64,000 nt of DNA from Atherinomorus stipes (GCA_023101725.1 JALJCO010001220.1:424879-488878); one strand, 5' to 3'. Positions 1 through 14,800 are shown, counted from the stretch's first letter. Numbers and translations: made by a program. The notes: generated from the sequence alone by a model not told the origin.

Positions 1-3000
1 ATCTGCTCCCCTGCTGAATAATTTAATAATGAGCCAATGGCTGCCTTGCATTATTTACACAGCCAAAGGTGACAAGGCTAAAGCTAGAATGCTCCAGAGA
101 CCATTGGTTCATCATTTTTGGTTGCCCCTCTTTGTTGTTGTCTGTCTTTATCTTCCAAACTGTGCATTATTGGACTTGCAATGCTGTTTAGCCAACTGCC
201 ATTTTTCCATCTCTGCAGATATTATGATATTACTACAGTGCAGATCTGTACAACCGTCTTATTTAAATGTCAAACACACTAAGCTACGGGCAAAATATTT
301 TTCCATTTGATTTTTAATTGATGAAGTTATGTTGTGTCTGTTTCTTGGACTATTCAACAGGCATCTTGTATGTAGGCCACTGTGCCTCTTTTGCAGTCTA
401 GGCTGAGAAAAATTTCTCACCTCAAAACAAACATGAAAAAATCCCTGTAGAACCATTAGGACCAATTAAAAGATTGAAAATAGCAACTAAAAACTCAAAT
501 TGAACTGAAAAATCCAACTAAAAATTGTCCTTGCTTATAGCTGAAATTCATTGAAGCATATAACCAGGCAGCTGTGAGGTTATTGCTTTCTGACATATAC
601 ACAGTGACCCTTGGGGTGGACATGCATGCCATGTTGTCAGTGGTGGTCATACAGTGTAGTTGTCATGGCAACAGATTGAGAGTGTCAGGGTATGCCACTC
701 TAATGATAGAGGAGGACTTTGAGGAGGAAGAGGCAAATGATATACTTGCCATCTAATTGAAAACACAATCACAGTGGTGGCTTAGCTTTGTAATCAAAAC
801 TCAGCGTTTGTGCAAATATTACCAACTCTACCGTTGAAAGTGCCGTTTTAGGAGGGAAAATGATAACACTGATCGTCATGGGACAAAATATCAAAGTGTT
901 TTGAGTTGAAATGTGTTTATCTCTTTAACAGTCACAAGTACCTGTAGATGTGGAATTCAGCTGCAAAATAATAATGACAACAGTTGCACATGGATGCATG
1001 AATTTCTCCTGTACGGAACAAAAAAAACATATTTTGCCTCTTGGCCTTAAACAGCTATGTTTAATTTATTATAAAACAAAGACTTTGGTGAAACTCGTGT
1101 CAAAGTTGTGTCTCCTTAACAAAGACATGACTGGACATGGCAAATAAAAGACACACTCAGTGGAGGACACATGTTGCCAACCTCTAGTGAACATGTTGAA
1201 TTTATTCAAGGCAGCAGACTTAATATGAAGTCTTGCCAACACGCTAGGTGATGTTTTGATGACTATTTTTTGTGAAAGTTCACAAAACAAACATCTTTAG
1301 ATTCATTATCAATGTTTTTTTTTTTTTTTATTGAAAACCTAAAACTTTACATAGAATCATCAGTTTGAATACACGTACAGTGGTTATGTTATCTTATATT
1401 TTCATTATAAGTAGATAATATCAATAAAAAGTTGCAAACAAGTAAGCTTGAGAGAACGAGAATGATTCAGCCTTTTTATTAATCTGTTTTCAAACTGAGT
1501 GGCAAACGCTACAAATACACTCTCATGACCTGGATATCTATTAAACTGTTAATCTCACACCTGCAGGCTTTATCGGATATCAAGAAATGTTATGTTACTT
1601 CCAGAAGTGAAGACATTAGATTATAGCTAATGGGTTCCCTAATTGTTTATACCATGGTTTGGTGTAGTGACATCAAACAAATACATGACAGTTGTGTGGT
1701 GGTAAACTAGCAGGTTTTCTAGCGTTGGACGCAAACTTGAAGTCTGTAAGGTAACCTTTTACGGCGTTAAAAGAACTAGTTTGATTTTTCTCCCTGTAGT
1801 TCAATCTGTTTTTTCTCTTTGTTTATTGCCCCAAAATTCAAGCAATCGTTGTTTTGTTTAAATGAATGCACGGTTTAACAGCACAACCCAGTCCTAAAAG
1901 TCATGATATGGCAGTGTAAATATTTTCTGTGAGGGTCTGATCTTTGGAGGTGGACCTACACAGTTTGCAGCATGCACAGACGGTCAATCCTGGTCCAATT
2001 TTCAAACATACAAAATATAGACAAGTGTGCTGTGACTATCTTTATCTTGACTTTTCTGGCTACCATTAAAGTGGTTTGTTGTGTAACTGTACAACACAAC
2101 TTTGCTGGTCAGACTCAGTCACAAAGTAGAAAAAATAGATGGACACACTTGCACAGCATGAGGTCCCACAGTTCACTCTTTGTGCCTTCCTCCAGGCTGT
2201 GGATTACCGTAAGAGTCTTTATTTAGCTCTGCCAATCCTCATTACGCACACAAGTTGTATGTCAGTGTGTGTCTGTTTCAGGTGATGATACCATAACAGA
2301 AACCATGGATTATAGCCCATGATATGGCCCATTTAGCAATACTTTAACACTTGCAGAAAGATAAAATTAGACCTACATGCATATTCGCTCAGAGCTGAAT
2401 GTCTGAGAAAAAACAAAGCTGGGATGATTCTGTGTTCATGATGCGAGTAAAAATATTGGCTTATAGTGTTGCCAATGTCATGATAATGTTATATAATCAC
2501 ATTTCACCATGTCTGTGTATGTGTGCCATTTGAAAAGGCTGCAGGGGGTTTTAGGGAAAGGAAATATAATCAAACACAGGGGAAAAGGATGATGGACGGA
2601 AAGGATCAAATAAGATCGAAAAAATTCCTGGAGAATACAAAAGTCTACAGTTGGAGAGAGAGAGGTGTCACAGAGAGCCAGACGGAAAAATAAAAGGACA
2701 AAAGTTGCAGCAGCCTTCATTAAACATAAAAACATCAGGCTTCATTAGTGCGGTTACTGTGTGGCTGTTGCCATCTGGTCAAGCTGCACAGACGGATTGA
2801 AGTCTAATTACCTTCAAAAACATCTGAAGAAGATCTGAGATTACACTATCAACGTAAAGCCAGATAAAATATTCACATGGTTTTAGCTTCATTTCAATTA
2901 TTTTAACTGGTATTGTTCTGTCCAGTTTGTGCCAGGGGGAATCATCATTGCCGTCTAACATCCTACAGACTCTGCAACAAAAAGCTGATAAGGGCAATGT

Positions 3001-5734
3001 ACAGGTTGTGTGAGGTGTGAATGTGTGCTGTGATGGGGGTGGGTGGTGAGACATCCATCACAGAAAGACTAGGATCAGTGATTAGTATTAATCTGTTTAC
3101 ATGCCCTAACTGTGGAAACCCCCAACCCCCCTCATCCAACCTGCTGCCTCAAACAGCTTCACTACTCTAGCTCCTGTCTCTTCATTTCCCGCACACTCAT
3201 CTGACTCCTTATTTGTCTCTCTGCTCCCTCTATTCATCCTTTACTTATCACCTTGCTGTATTTTTGTTCTGGTTGAACTTAAAGTGGAGAACCTATTTGA
3301 GGCAATCCAAGGTCCATCGAGTGTAACAGCCTTCATTTTTCTCTATTAGCATTGATGTCTGCCAGCAGTTGCTGCACTATCTGTCTGTATGGACACACAC
3401 TGATTCCTGCCTTTATTTGTTCAGACATCACTGCCAGCGAGACAAACCAAAAATGAATTTATAGTTATTGAGGTATTCTAGGTTAGCAAACACCCTGAAA
3501 TAAGCAACTCAATTTAGAAAGTGAAAGAAAAAGATATTTCACACCAGTGTGTGCTTGCTTTTTCAGTTTCTGTGGCTGCATGGCTGTCTGGCTCTTTTTG
3601 CCTCATGACCCAAAACTCATTTCATGAGGCAAAGAATAAATAAAATGTAAAAGACAATAATTAGTTTAAAAAAAATTGATTATTTCTGATACAGCATGGT
3701 TAAAGAACATGCATCAAGTATAGTAGAAGGAAATCTCACACCTGTATAACAAAAGCAGTTTGATATTATAAATTATTAGTGTCACATCTCAAACATGGGA
3801 TTGTGAAACCTTTGTTATTTTTGCATTGTGATGCTTTAATTTCTTTAACATGATTGACAAAAAAAATCTCACTCAGCAAAACTTATGTCTTCCATGATAT
3901 ATTTCTCAAACTGGGCTTCAGTAACATAAAACCAGTTTCCTTAATTAACAATTTTGATATTTTACTTTTCTTTAAAACCATATTTTTAATCAAAGGTTAT
4001 ATATTATATTTAAACCAAACCAAAATAATAGGACTACCTGCCACCTATCACATATTGATAGCATGGTTGGGAAAGGCTTTTATTTTAAACTGAACCATGT
4101 TTTCTTAACCCTAACCAAGTTATGTCAACTAAACTAAACAAAACAGCAGGTGGGAAAGAAACCAGACTACGTCTCAACAAGGTATGAACCAAGGTTCTTG
4201 GTGGTCCTGTTTGCTGTCTGAAAATACAAGCACACTTAGATGCAAAAGGTTGACTGCAAACTGTACTTGTCACTGGCTTTTAGAAAAAAAAAAGAAAAAA
4301 AAAAAAAAAAAAAAAAAAAGAAAAAGCCAACTGTTTCTCTACAGCAATGTGGGAGTGCTGGAGAATAATCTGTCATGGCAACCTGAAATGAGAAACAAAT
4401 TCATAGATTCATTCCTTCTAAAATTCTAGCAGCCAGACTAGAGCTGATAAAACTAAACCCATTGATAACTCATTAATCTCTGACAAACCTCGCTGAGTTT
4501 CAGGTTGTCCAGTATGATGACTTCCTGATCTTGTGTTACAGTAAATTAACCATTTGTCTTAAAATGTAAAGATTAATCAGTAATTAATACTGATTAGTCT
4601 TTGTGAATCTATACAGTTTGTCTTACTGTCTCAATTTCTGCCTCTTGCACTTGGAGCAGGGGTGGGCAATGGTCCTCGAGAGGCGGCATCCTGCAGGTAT
4701 TGGGAGTTTCCCTGTGACTTGTTCAGAGCTAGACATCAAGCTCTGCACAATAACCTATTGATTGGAGTCAGGTGTGCTGCAGGAGGGAAACTCCTAATAC
4801 CTGCAGGATGCCGGCCCTCGGGGACCAGAGTTTCCCACACCTGCCTTAGAGTGCTATAGCATAAAAATGAAAAACTTATTAGAGTTTTACCAACAGACCA
4901 GTCTAACCACACCCATTGTGGAATATGGCAGGTGCAGATACTTTGTATAGTCATGAAAATTAAGCTTGTTTTTTCTTCCTCATGACACAAATTGGACCAT
5001 ATCCATTTTAGAACTTGACTATCTCCTGATTTCAACCACACACCTGGAAAGTTTCATGTCTGCATCCTGCTTCTGCATCTTGATGGTACATTTCCTTTGA
5101 AAAAAATCTAGTTGCAACCAGTCTCATGAAGTTGCAAAACAACTGCCAAAGTACTAAAAGCTTCTTTTGTGACTACATGTGCTGTCCTTGTGTAAAAGTA
5201 AATCTTAAACACAGAGTTATTTATCTGGATCATTAAGAAAATGTGTTAAAGCCGGGTTTATACAGTATGTCTACTCCTCCTGCTGCACCTGCACGCTTTG
5301 TGTCCCATTTGGTGTTTACACAGCAGTCTGAACACTTCTGGAGATGTTTCTGTCTCACTGTCAACCAGGGATGTGATAACCAGGGGAGGAGATGACAAAG
5401 CATTTTCTCTTTCTCTGCATTGTCAGTGTGTGTGCCGGCATATTTGTGTGAATGTGTGTGTGGGCTTCTGTGCCAATATCATTTCATATCTGTATCAGGT
5501 TTTCCTTGTGGCTTAAAATTCTTATGGGTGTCTAGAGCAGCTCTGCTGGTGAACACGTTGCTTTCTCAATTTATCCAAATCTAATCAGAGCCATTAAATC
5601 AAAGCAGCAAACTGTATTTAGAGATTTTTCTTTGAATACAGCCCCCTCCCGTCCCGTATGTGTTTCGTGGTACTAGATAGAAGGGAAGCTTTGGCAGATT
5701 AAAACATCTCAGCACCTTTCTGGCTGTGTTGCAG
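1..5734 (+). other. snap91: Intronic sequence upstream of first visible snap91 exon
   Basis: No coding exon could be supported here. The first visible snap91 exon starts with two bases that complete a split codon, so at least one coding exon, with the start methionine, lies before base 1 and this stretch is intron. It holds simple A/T runs (near 1317 and 4286-4319) and one hAT-like inverted-repeat remnant (4656-4848). The short open frames look random: no splice context and no family resemblance. Confidence 0.6.
4656..4848. mobile_element. hAT-like short inverted-repeat element, copy 1
   Basis: The ends are imperfect inverted repeats (gggtgggcaatggtcctcga against ggggaccagagtttcccaca), with inner arms catcctgcaggtatt and aatacctgcaggatg. 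No coding sequence. Related copies lie at 9231-9400, 20930-21135 and 36730-36932. Confidence 0.7.
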
Positions 5735-5877
5735 ACCTGGTGTCAGCTACCAATACCACCAACGTGAACATCCCTCAAATGGCGGACACACTTTTTGAGC
5801 GAGCCACCAACGCCAGCTGGGTGGTCGTCTTCAAGGCCCTCGTTACCACTCATCACATGTGTGTCCACGGCAACGAG
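5735..5877 (+). CDS. snap91: snap91 exon, ANTH helices 2-3
   Basis: Acceptor gttgcag|ac and donor gag|gttagt. The first two bases complete a Tyr codon from the previous exon. It reads [20 protein letters not shown] and ends at VHGNE. This is core ANTH sequence, very close to mammalian AP180. Confidence 0.93.
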
Positions 5878-8800
5878 GTTAGTGAGCGCCATGCAGTTAC
5901 AGATATGGCTAAATATCTGTGCCGCTTACATTTCTCATGACAAGATAAAGTAGAATTGGGCACTTTTTTCTGCATCATAATGAATGAGGTCACTTTCATA
6001 AGGATAATGTTTCACAGATAAACACATGTTTTGACCATAATTGCTAAAATACAGTAAAGACAGTGTTCCACATGGGAATATTACTTTGGGAAAAGCTGCA
6101 AAATTTGAAAATTGGAAAAGTGTGTGATTGCAATGTTGATTTTACTGAATTAGTAACGGTGCTTCTCTTCCTTAGAGGTTCATTCAGTATCTGGCTTCCA
6201 GGACCTCCTTGTTCAACCTCAGCAATTTCATTGACAAAACCGGCTCTCATGGTATGAATAGAATATTGATATATTAATTAAATGTACAGCATGCTACAAA
6301 ATGAATAAAACAGCAAAGATATGCATGAAAAAAGACATCTGACAAATAATAAAAGTGTGCGTGTAAAGTGTAAAAAACAGTGTAAAATTCCCATCCCCAC
6401 ACAAACTAATACACACACGTACACGTACATGCAAACAGGTGTTAATATCTAACGGGTCTATTGTTCAAGCACTTAATCACAATGTGTTTTTTTTTTTCTG
6501 GTAACAAATTTTATTGCTTCATAAAGTGTTTTCACAATTTCCCCACTTCTTATTCTTATTTTTAAGCATATTTAGGTGTCTTTATGTTGGTTTATGTATA
6601 CAGTATAGAGGCCTAAACATAGTAATACTAAACCACCAGCTGCAAAATTTAAAAGAAAAAAAAAACATTAAAAGTGATCAGAAATTCTCAAATGTCTCTG
6701 GTTGCTTTAGGTAATATATTCCTGGCATCACCATGAATACTAAGAAAAAGAAATTGTCACAGCTTCCAGAATAACTATAAAGGCAGGCTGATGTAAGATG
6801 AACCTCAGACTAGTGGAAAGACAAAGATAGGAGTTCATTTTACTGCAATTTGCATGTTGTAAGCATAATTACTAATATAATATTGGCAATTTTAAACATT
6901 AAATTCCAGAAAACTTACAATGGAGAACATGAAACATCCCCCTGCATGAAAATTATTCTTATCATAAACAAATTATGCTCATATTGGGAAAAGATAAACA
7001 AATTTGACGGTGTTTTATTTCTAAAGATAAAAGGCAAAAATAATAAAGGCTGTTAAATTTCCATTAAACACTTCCTGGTTTTAATCTCTCTCTCTTTCTC
7101 TGTCTGTCTGTTCAGGCTATGATATGTCTACGTTCATCAGGAGGTATGGACGGTACCTGAATGAGAAAGCCTTTGCCTACCGCCAGATGGCTTTTGACTT
7201 CACCAGAGTCAAGAAAGGGTATGATAACATCAGATGTCATCCTCAGCCACATACCTCTTCTCTCATTCCACAGTCCCTCTTTTAAGCCCATGTCACTCAG
7301 CAACCTATTCAGTATTAATTGCATTTTTAATGTCTTTGCCCGTGATGTCCCTCTGTATAAATTGCTGTCTGTGTTGCATCCTGCAGGGCTGAGGGAGTGA
7401 TGAGAACCATGACCACTGAGAAGCTGCTGAAAGGAATGCCAGTTCTGCAGACTCAGATTGACACGCTCCTGGAGTTTGATGTGGGTCTTTACTTTAATTT
7501 TTCTCCCTGGTTTTTATCTTTAATGTCTTATCCTCATTTTATCCACCCGTGTCCCCTCAGGTTCATCCCAAGGAGCTGAACAATGGGATCATCAATGCTG
7601 CGTTCCTGCTTCTCTTCAAGGACTTGGTCAAACTGTTTGCTTCCTACAACGATGGCATCATCAACCTATTAGGTCAGTTGTCTTCAAACAATCAGTGAAG
7701 TAGTCATAGGTGGCAAAAATTTAATCAGCATGTTTCTGAGCTCTCAAACCTTTTTGTTATGCACAGAGAAATTCTTCAAGATGAAAAAAAAATGAATGTA
7801 AGGAGGCCTTGGAGATTTATAAGAGGTTCTTGACCAGGGTGACAAAAATTGGGGAATTCATGAAGCTGGCTGAGGTAGGTAGCTTCATTTACTAAGCTTC
7901 ATTGATTGTCTGCAGTGTTATGTTGGTTTTTATTGTATTTTTCCCTTAACAGACAGTCGGAGTGGACAAAAACGACATTCCTGACATCAACTATGTAAGT
8001 TGCATCTCATGGTGGCTCATCAGTAATCATTGTTTTTTCCAGTCAGTGGAAGATATGGAATCAGGAATTTGAGGCACATGAATGATGTTAATTCCTCCTA
8101 AACACACAGACACACACACACGAACACGCATACACAGAAGCTCATGTCTCACCCACCGCCGTCTCCTCACTCAGTGTCTCCACCCAGGGGTTGTGGTGGA
8201 TCTAGCTGACTCAGATGATGAAGACTGCCCCTTTAAACCAGTTGAGGACCCGGTAACCGCAGAAACAAAGGGTGCCCTGGCTGAGTGCCTGTTTAACTAC
8301 AGGATGAAGTGTCGGCATGTTGAGCTTATAATTTGATCTGATAAAACCAATGAGTGTGGTTGTGTATTTGCAGTGTGGAGTGACTTTTCCAAATCTTTGG
8401 GGTTAACTAATTGTTACAGTGTTGGGAATTAATAATTCCTTGGTGACTCAGTTTTGACTTTCTATCTTTGTGTGCTAGGCTCCCAGCAGTATCCTGGAGT
8501 CTCTGGAAACACATATGAACGGTCTTGAGGATGTAAAAGGTGGAAAGAAGGGGTAAGCCAGTGTTTGAAGTTATTTCAATTTTTCTCAGAGCAAAAGGAT
8601 TGGAATTGCATAAAAACTAAAGCAAATGAAGCTAAGCTCTGAGAAGCTCTCCCCTTCTCCTGCTTCCATTTTTCTGAGTTGTCTCCCCTTTTTATTCTAT
8701 CTTTTTGACCAAGATAATATTTATCTACATATCCAGAATCTGTCATTCAAGCTTCACGTCAAACGCCTCAGTTTCCTCTGAAAATGTGTAGTCGGAATAT

Positions 8801-11800
8801 TTGTTCACTTCTAAACATATAAGGTGCTGCAAATTTATGATGTATCCCAGGGTTCTTGTTGTCTGTCAGGTAGCACTCATACTGAGAATGTGAAAGCAAA
8901 GTATGCAGATGTAGACATTTAGACATAATTATGTGTCTTAAATCAAACTCTAACCTAGTACTTTCATTTCTTGATCCTGAGAGCTCAGTACAAATGTAAG
9001 GAGTTGCGAGAGGAAGGGAAGTAACAACAGTGATGATTTATTGCATGTTAGGTGATACCTTCCTGCATCCCTTCCTTCCTAATTAGTGTTTGCAGCCAGT
9101 TTAACACCATTTACACATCATAAGGACTTCAGGACATTGGCATGCTGACAAACTGAAACTTCACCTGTATTTCTATAGGAGAAACAGTCAGAAAGATGGA
9201 AGGTTTCTTAATATTTTGAGCATTGCGAAAAGGGGTGGGAAACTCCGGTCCTCGAGGGCTGGCATCCTGCAGGTATTAGGAGTTTTCCTGTGGCAACACA
9301 CCTTGTTACACATTGACTGGAGTTAGGTGTGTTGCAGCAGGGACACTCCTAATACCTGCAGGATGTCAGCTCTCGAGGACTGCAGTTGTCCACCCTTGAT
9401 TTAGAAAGTGCAGTGGTATTTGGTGTGTAACAACCGTAGTATTACATAATCTGTCATAAGATCAGGCTCAGAATAGAATAAAATAAAATACAGATTTGTA
9501 ATTTCCCACAATATGAAAGCATGAATGATTCAGCAGGAAAAACGGCTATTTGTGTCATTTCCCTTAACCCCTCCTCTCTCTATTCTCCTTTATGTTGATT
9601 TGGAAACACCAGTGAAGGGTGAGCATATGTTGTATCTTTTGTTTGGATTTTACTAACTGCTTAGTGTAGATGTATTTGCTGTCACACAACCCACCCCCAA
9701 GGTAATTTTTACACATTATTCACATGTGAATTATGTAAGTGAACGTTATGCATATTAACTTCTACAATGAACATAGTTCACATGTGGAAATGTGTGTGTT
9801 GGTGATGTGATCTCATGTGTGATTATTTAGAGGGACACATGTTTGAGATACATGTGTCTTGTCATATGCAATGTGAATCACAAGTGAAGGTTTTTTTTTT
9901 CCTAAGTGAAGGTGATTAGAAATGAAGGCTTTGTTCAGTCTTGTTCAGGATTTAGTTGTTTTTCTTGCACATAACTTACATTTAATCTACAGTACAAGAT
10001 GTCACTTTGGAAATAAACCCTTCATATGATCACATGTGATGACATCAACAGTATATTATTCATTTGATCTCCTGAGGAAAATGATCAATCTAAAGTCTGT
10101 GACCAGTAGTACTGCTAATTTATAATAAGTCACTTACAACCCTCCCTCTTGTCCTTTTTCAGGTCTCCAACAAAGGTAAGAAGAAGATATTGAATTGTGC
10201 TTACTTTCCACTGTGCTCTTTTTTCTGATGCACCACCAAAATGTTCATCCTCATCTGTTGTTCTAGGGGTCTCCAACAAACAACGTGTCTCCAACGTCAA
10301 CTCCTGCCAAATCTTCAAATGCTGTTCCCACACTGCAGCCTCCTCCTGGGGATGGTGCCGGTGCAGCAGCTCCAGCTGCTCCTGAACCAGCAGAAGAGTA
10401 AGTTCTCATTTTCTTCATTCCCGTCTTTCTGTGATGATGTCCATAACTCTGATTAAGCCAAAAAGTAACAAGAGCATGAGTTGCATAATACTAAAAGAGT
10501 TCAGCACTTTGTGTTGTGTGGAAGCATCATGTCGATCGGTTATAAGATTTAGATATAAATCATTCATATTTTAAAAGAATTAATATATTTTGTAGGTTTT
10601 TCCTACATTTCTAACTTTTTTTTTTCTCTTAATAAGCTCCAAGTTAGATTAGATCTCCATATTCTTAATAAATAAATAAATAAAAACCTGACTGTGTGCA
10701 CACTCTAGTTCTCTGTTGGACCTGGATCCGTTGTCCTCCTCTGGTCCTGCAGCACCATCAGCTGCTCCAACATCTTGGGGAGGTGAGTGACTTGTTCCAG
10801 TCAAATCTATTCATTATCAACATCATCCATCTTCCAGAGTCAACTAATATTATCATCAAAATGTTGTGAAAATATTCTTCTTCTCCCTGATTTTCTGCTT
10901 CCATAGATCTTCTTGGGTCAGGTGAGTACAACTTCCCGCTTTACTGCCCTTGCGGTCTCTGATCCAAAGTAGTCCTAAATAATCTTCCAGGTTGCCTTGA
11001 TGTCACTAACTTTCCAACCTAATAATCACTAACATAAAATCAAAGTAACCTGGACAGAGTATCACTGTTTGTTTCTAATTAAACACAGAGAAGATTATAC
11101 TACCAAAAATAAAGGGAACACTTAAACAACACAGTGTAGCTCCAATTGTTCCCTTTATTTGTTTTTTAGCAGTATATATGGGACCAATGTCACATAGTTC
11201 CCTGTTTGTCTCCTCAAGCTGTTCTCTTTAGTCTGAGTATTCTCTTTGTTTCTCTCTGCCTTTTCTCTCCCCTCCCTCCACATACTCCATTGTCTTGTTT
11301 TGGTTTATAATGGGGGCTATTTTGGTTGGTTTTGTTTTTATTTATTGGTTATAAACGGATATTGTTGAATCCTTTTGCGACTATTATTCAAATAATAATG
11401 TGGATTTTGTTTTGTCGATCAATTCTAATTTGTCTTAAATGGCTTTAATCTGATTGGACTTTTGTTTTTGGCTTTTTTACTTTACTGTCACATCGGTGAC
11501 TCCTCTGGTTGTTTTGGTTCCTCCTTTTTTGGTTTATTTCTCTGCCTTTCTTTGGGAATTTCGAACACCCAATTGGCAGAAATGGGCGATTCTTTGCTAT
11601 CTGAACCCACCCTCACCGCAGAGCCTGCCCCCTCCTCTGCAGCAGCAACGCCCACTCCTGCAGCAGCAGAACCCGGAGTCTCTCTAGCTCCTCCCACTAG
11701 CACAGCAGCCGCCACTTCTCCTTGTGCCGCCAATATGGATCTGTTGGGAGGTCAGTGGGCTTCCAGAAAATTCTCCTTGAAGGAATCAGTCTGGAAAGCT

Positions 11801-14800
11801 CAACCCTTAAGCCATCACACAAGATACAGTAGCACAGATGACTGCATGCTCAAACACATACAGTATGTAGGCAGCACCGATATTGTTTGTACACTGCAAG
11901 CAATCATCAAAAACGTTGCTTCTTACTGCATTGATGCTCCTCCCCCTCATTTTTAGCTATATATTCCATAAAAATGATGATACCTCAAATTATTCAATCA
12001 TCCTAAAGATCAAACTAAAAACACTGGAAGCAGTTCAAAATAAAGATAAAGCAAAACCAAAGATGAAGATTTGCACTTTATTTAAACTATATTTTCAACT
12101 GAAAATAGTACAGCACAACATGTCATAGCCAAAATGAGAGGCTAATTTGGCTGGCGGGTTTTTTTGGGAAAATATTTTCAAATTTTATGTCCACATTAAT
12201 GTCCGATGTGAGACATCAATGCTGCATTCAATGTTACGTACAGTAGCTAAGTAAACTTGGCAACAGCAGCTTAAATGAACATATTTTCTATCACTGTTGT
12301 TGACTCAGTCTTCATGCAAAAGTGAGTTTGGGGCATTTTATTGGCTGAAAGTTGAGGGGGTGGTAACTATACATCAATGTTATCAAAAGTGACATGATTT
12401 GATCAAAACTAGAGCTGCCAATGAAAAATAACATTTTGTACCTTTTCATTGACAGAACCTTGCAGGCTTGTAACGAGACCTTAGCAGCCTTTCTGATTCC
12501 ATTATACTGTATGAACCACTGGATTGAGAGATTCAGTGTTTTACAATATCACAGGCCTTAAATCAGTTCTAAATAATCCAAAACAACAATAACAATGGCA
12601 AAAACGAAGATAATTTCTGCTGTGCCGTCATGCCAAGCCCTTCCTTAGGTTGAAGCTTGCAGCAGTCTCCCTCTTTGAGTTTTGTAAAATAAAGGAATTT
12701 CTTATTTGGCATAGAGATTTCTTGCATTGATGATCACAGCCAGGAAAGGCAGTTCCTGTATCTACTGGTATATCCTATGGTTTTTACCACTGACCTGCTC
12801 CTTTAGCAGGCAAATTGGTCCATATATTTTAATGGGAGAAATTAGCATGAGCACATATTATGACATATTCAGAATTTTTTGCCTTAAAAAAAAATTTCCA
12901 CAAAAAATTATCCAATTTGAACAAGTATAATATTTGTTGAACACGATTGGCACGAAAGATTGAAAAACCTAAATGTAACTATCCAAAGTGACACCAAAGC
13001 ACTTTCTGTGTTAACAATATTGGCATCTCTTTTGTCACACAAGACCCCTAATAATTACTCATCTGGGATTTGTACCCAGTATAGATGTAGTTTTGCAGCA
13101 GTTAAGGGGACAGAAAGGTGCAGCCTGCTCTCAAAGAACCTGCAAGTTCCTGTTTTGAAAACTGGGACAAATCATTTTTTTCTAAGAGGTCTTTTTGGAT
13201 TACACTCTCCATATAGAAACTAATGGATGAATTAGATTAAAAAAAAAGAGAGGACTGTTACTAAAAACCATAATGATTAAATCACAGTAACTAATGATGA
13301 GAGTACAATTCATTTCTTACTTTATTCAAAGTAAAATTAACATAAAGGTGCGATCTCATTTACCTTCTTCTGCTCGCAGACATTCAAATTCAGTGTTCTT
13401 TCAGAAATACTCTGCACACTCACCATTTGGCTGGCATACCGCTGCGCTCATTCTCCTCATGCATCTTGTTTGATAGGTGGACATGCTTTTCTTTGACCTC
13501 AGTGAAAAGCAATTCTATCAAACCCTACCACGTGGCTACAGTCGCAGATGGCAGCTGTAACACTCGTAGATTGCTGGCTTATTCTGCTCTTTGTGCAGTA
13601 GATTAATCCTTGCTGTAGTGCCTCCTGTCTCTTCCCATTTGTCTATTCACCTGTCACTCATCTATGTCATATAGAAATGCTGTAAGCTTCTGCTTTTCTA
13701 ACCCTTCAATGCTTCAATGCAAATGCTGCTTTTTCCTGTTAAAAATAGGGATGGGCATATCGATACCTTAGAGTCGATACTTTGATACCAGCCAGACAAA
13801 ATATCGGAATCAAGACTTTTTTGAGTATCACAGTGCCACTTTACAGATAATAAACAGGTGATTTGTTTTCACTTCTGAGAGTTTTAGGCAATGAAATTAT
13901 GTGTAAAAGCAGCCAGATTCTAGCTTCACATGATGGTGGCAGCCTATCAGATGTCTTATACTGTTTGTGATGATGAAGTAGTTTTGGTATTTTTTATTGC
14001 TTTAATGCAAGTTATTTCCCATCATGTTTTGGTAAATTCATTATATAACTATTGCATTTTATATTTGAACAATTTCCCTTGAATAAATTTACATAATCTT
14101 AACCTGTACATAAGTTATTTGATAATTGAAAGAAGTTTTTAATCTTATTTTTGTTTAATTTGCTCATCAATATGATTCATTATTGTTTTAAAAGAATTTC
14201 TGTCCAGTACTTCTGTTGTCAAGTTTTACAACTACAATTGCCCTTGCATTCAAGATATTTATGCAAATTGTACAATCATGTGATGTTGGACAAAAAGTAT
14301 TGGTACCAATATTGGTATCCATGAAAAAGTACCATAAACTACTGATATCGTATCGACAGGAAAAATTTCAGTATCGCCCATCCCTAATTCAAAAACATGA
14401 TCTTTTTTGATACTTGCTTTTCCCCTACTATTTCTTAACTTCTTCTTCTCTCTTGCACTCTTCATACCCTCATCTTTCTCTTACCATTTCCATCCGGGCT
14501 TTGTGCGAACCTCAGAGGCCTTTGCAGCACCTGTTCCTGCTCCTGCCACTGAGGCCTCTGCAGCAGCAACAGAGGGTGGTGCTGCCGCTGCATCCACCCC
14601 AGCTGCCAACACTGGAGCTGGTGGGTGACTTGAAATCTGTGCATTTGCTTGTGCGTGTGAGTGTGAATGTATTCAGCGGCACATATGTGTAAACAGTAAC
14701 AAACCACTAATTTAGTTTGCTCTTTCAAGTACTGTATCTCTTTTCGTTTATTTTGAGTTCAAGTTTAGGGAGCAACATATGGAAAAGATCATGATTTGGA

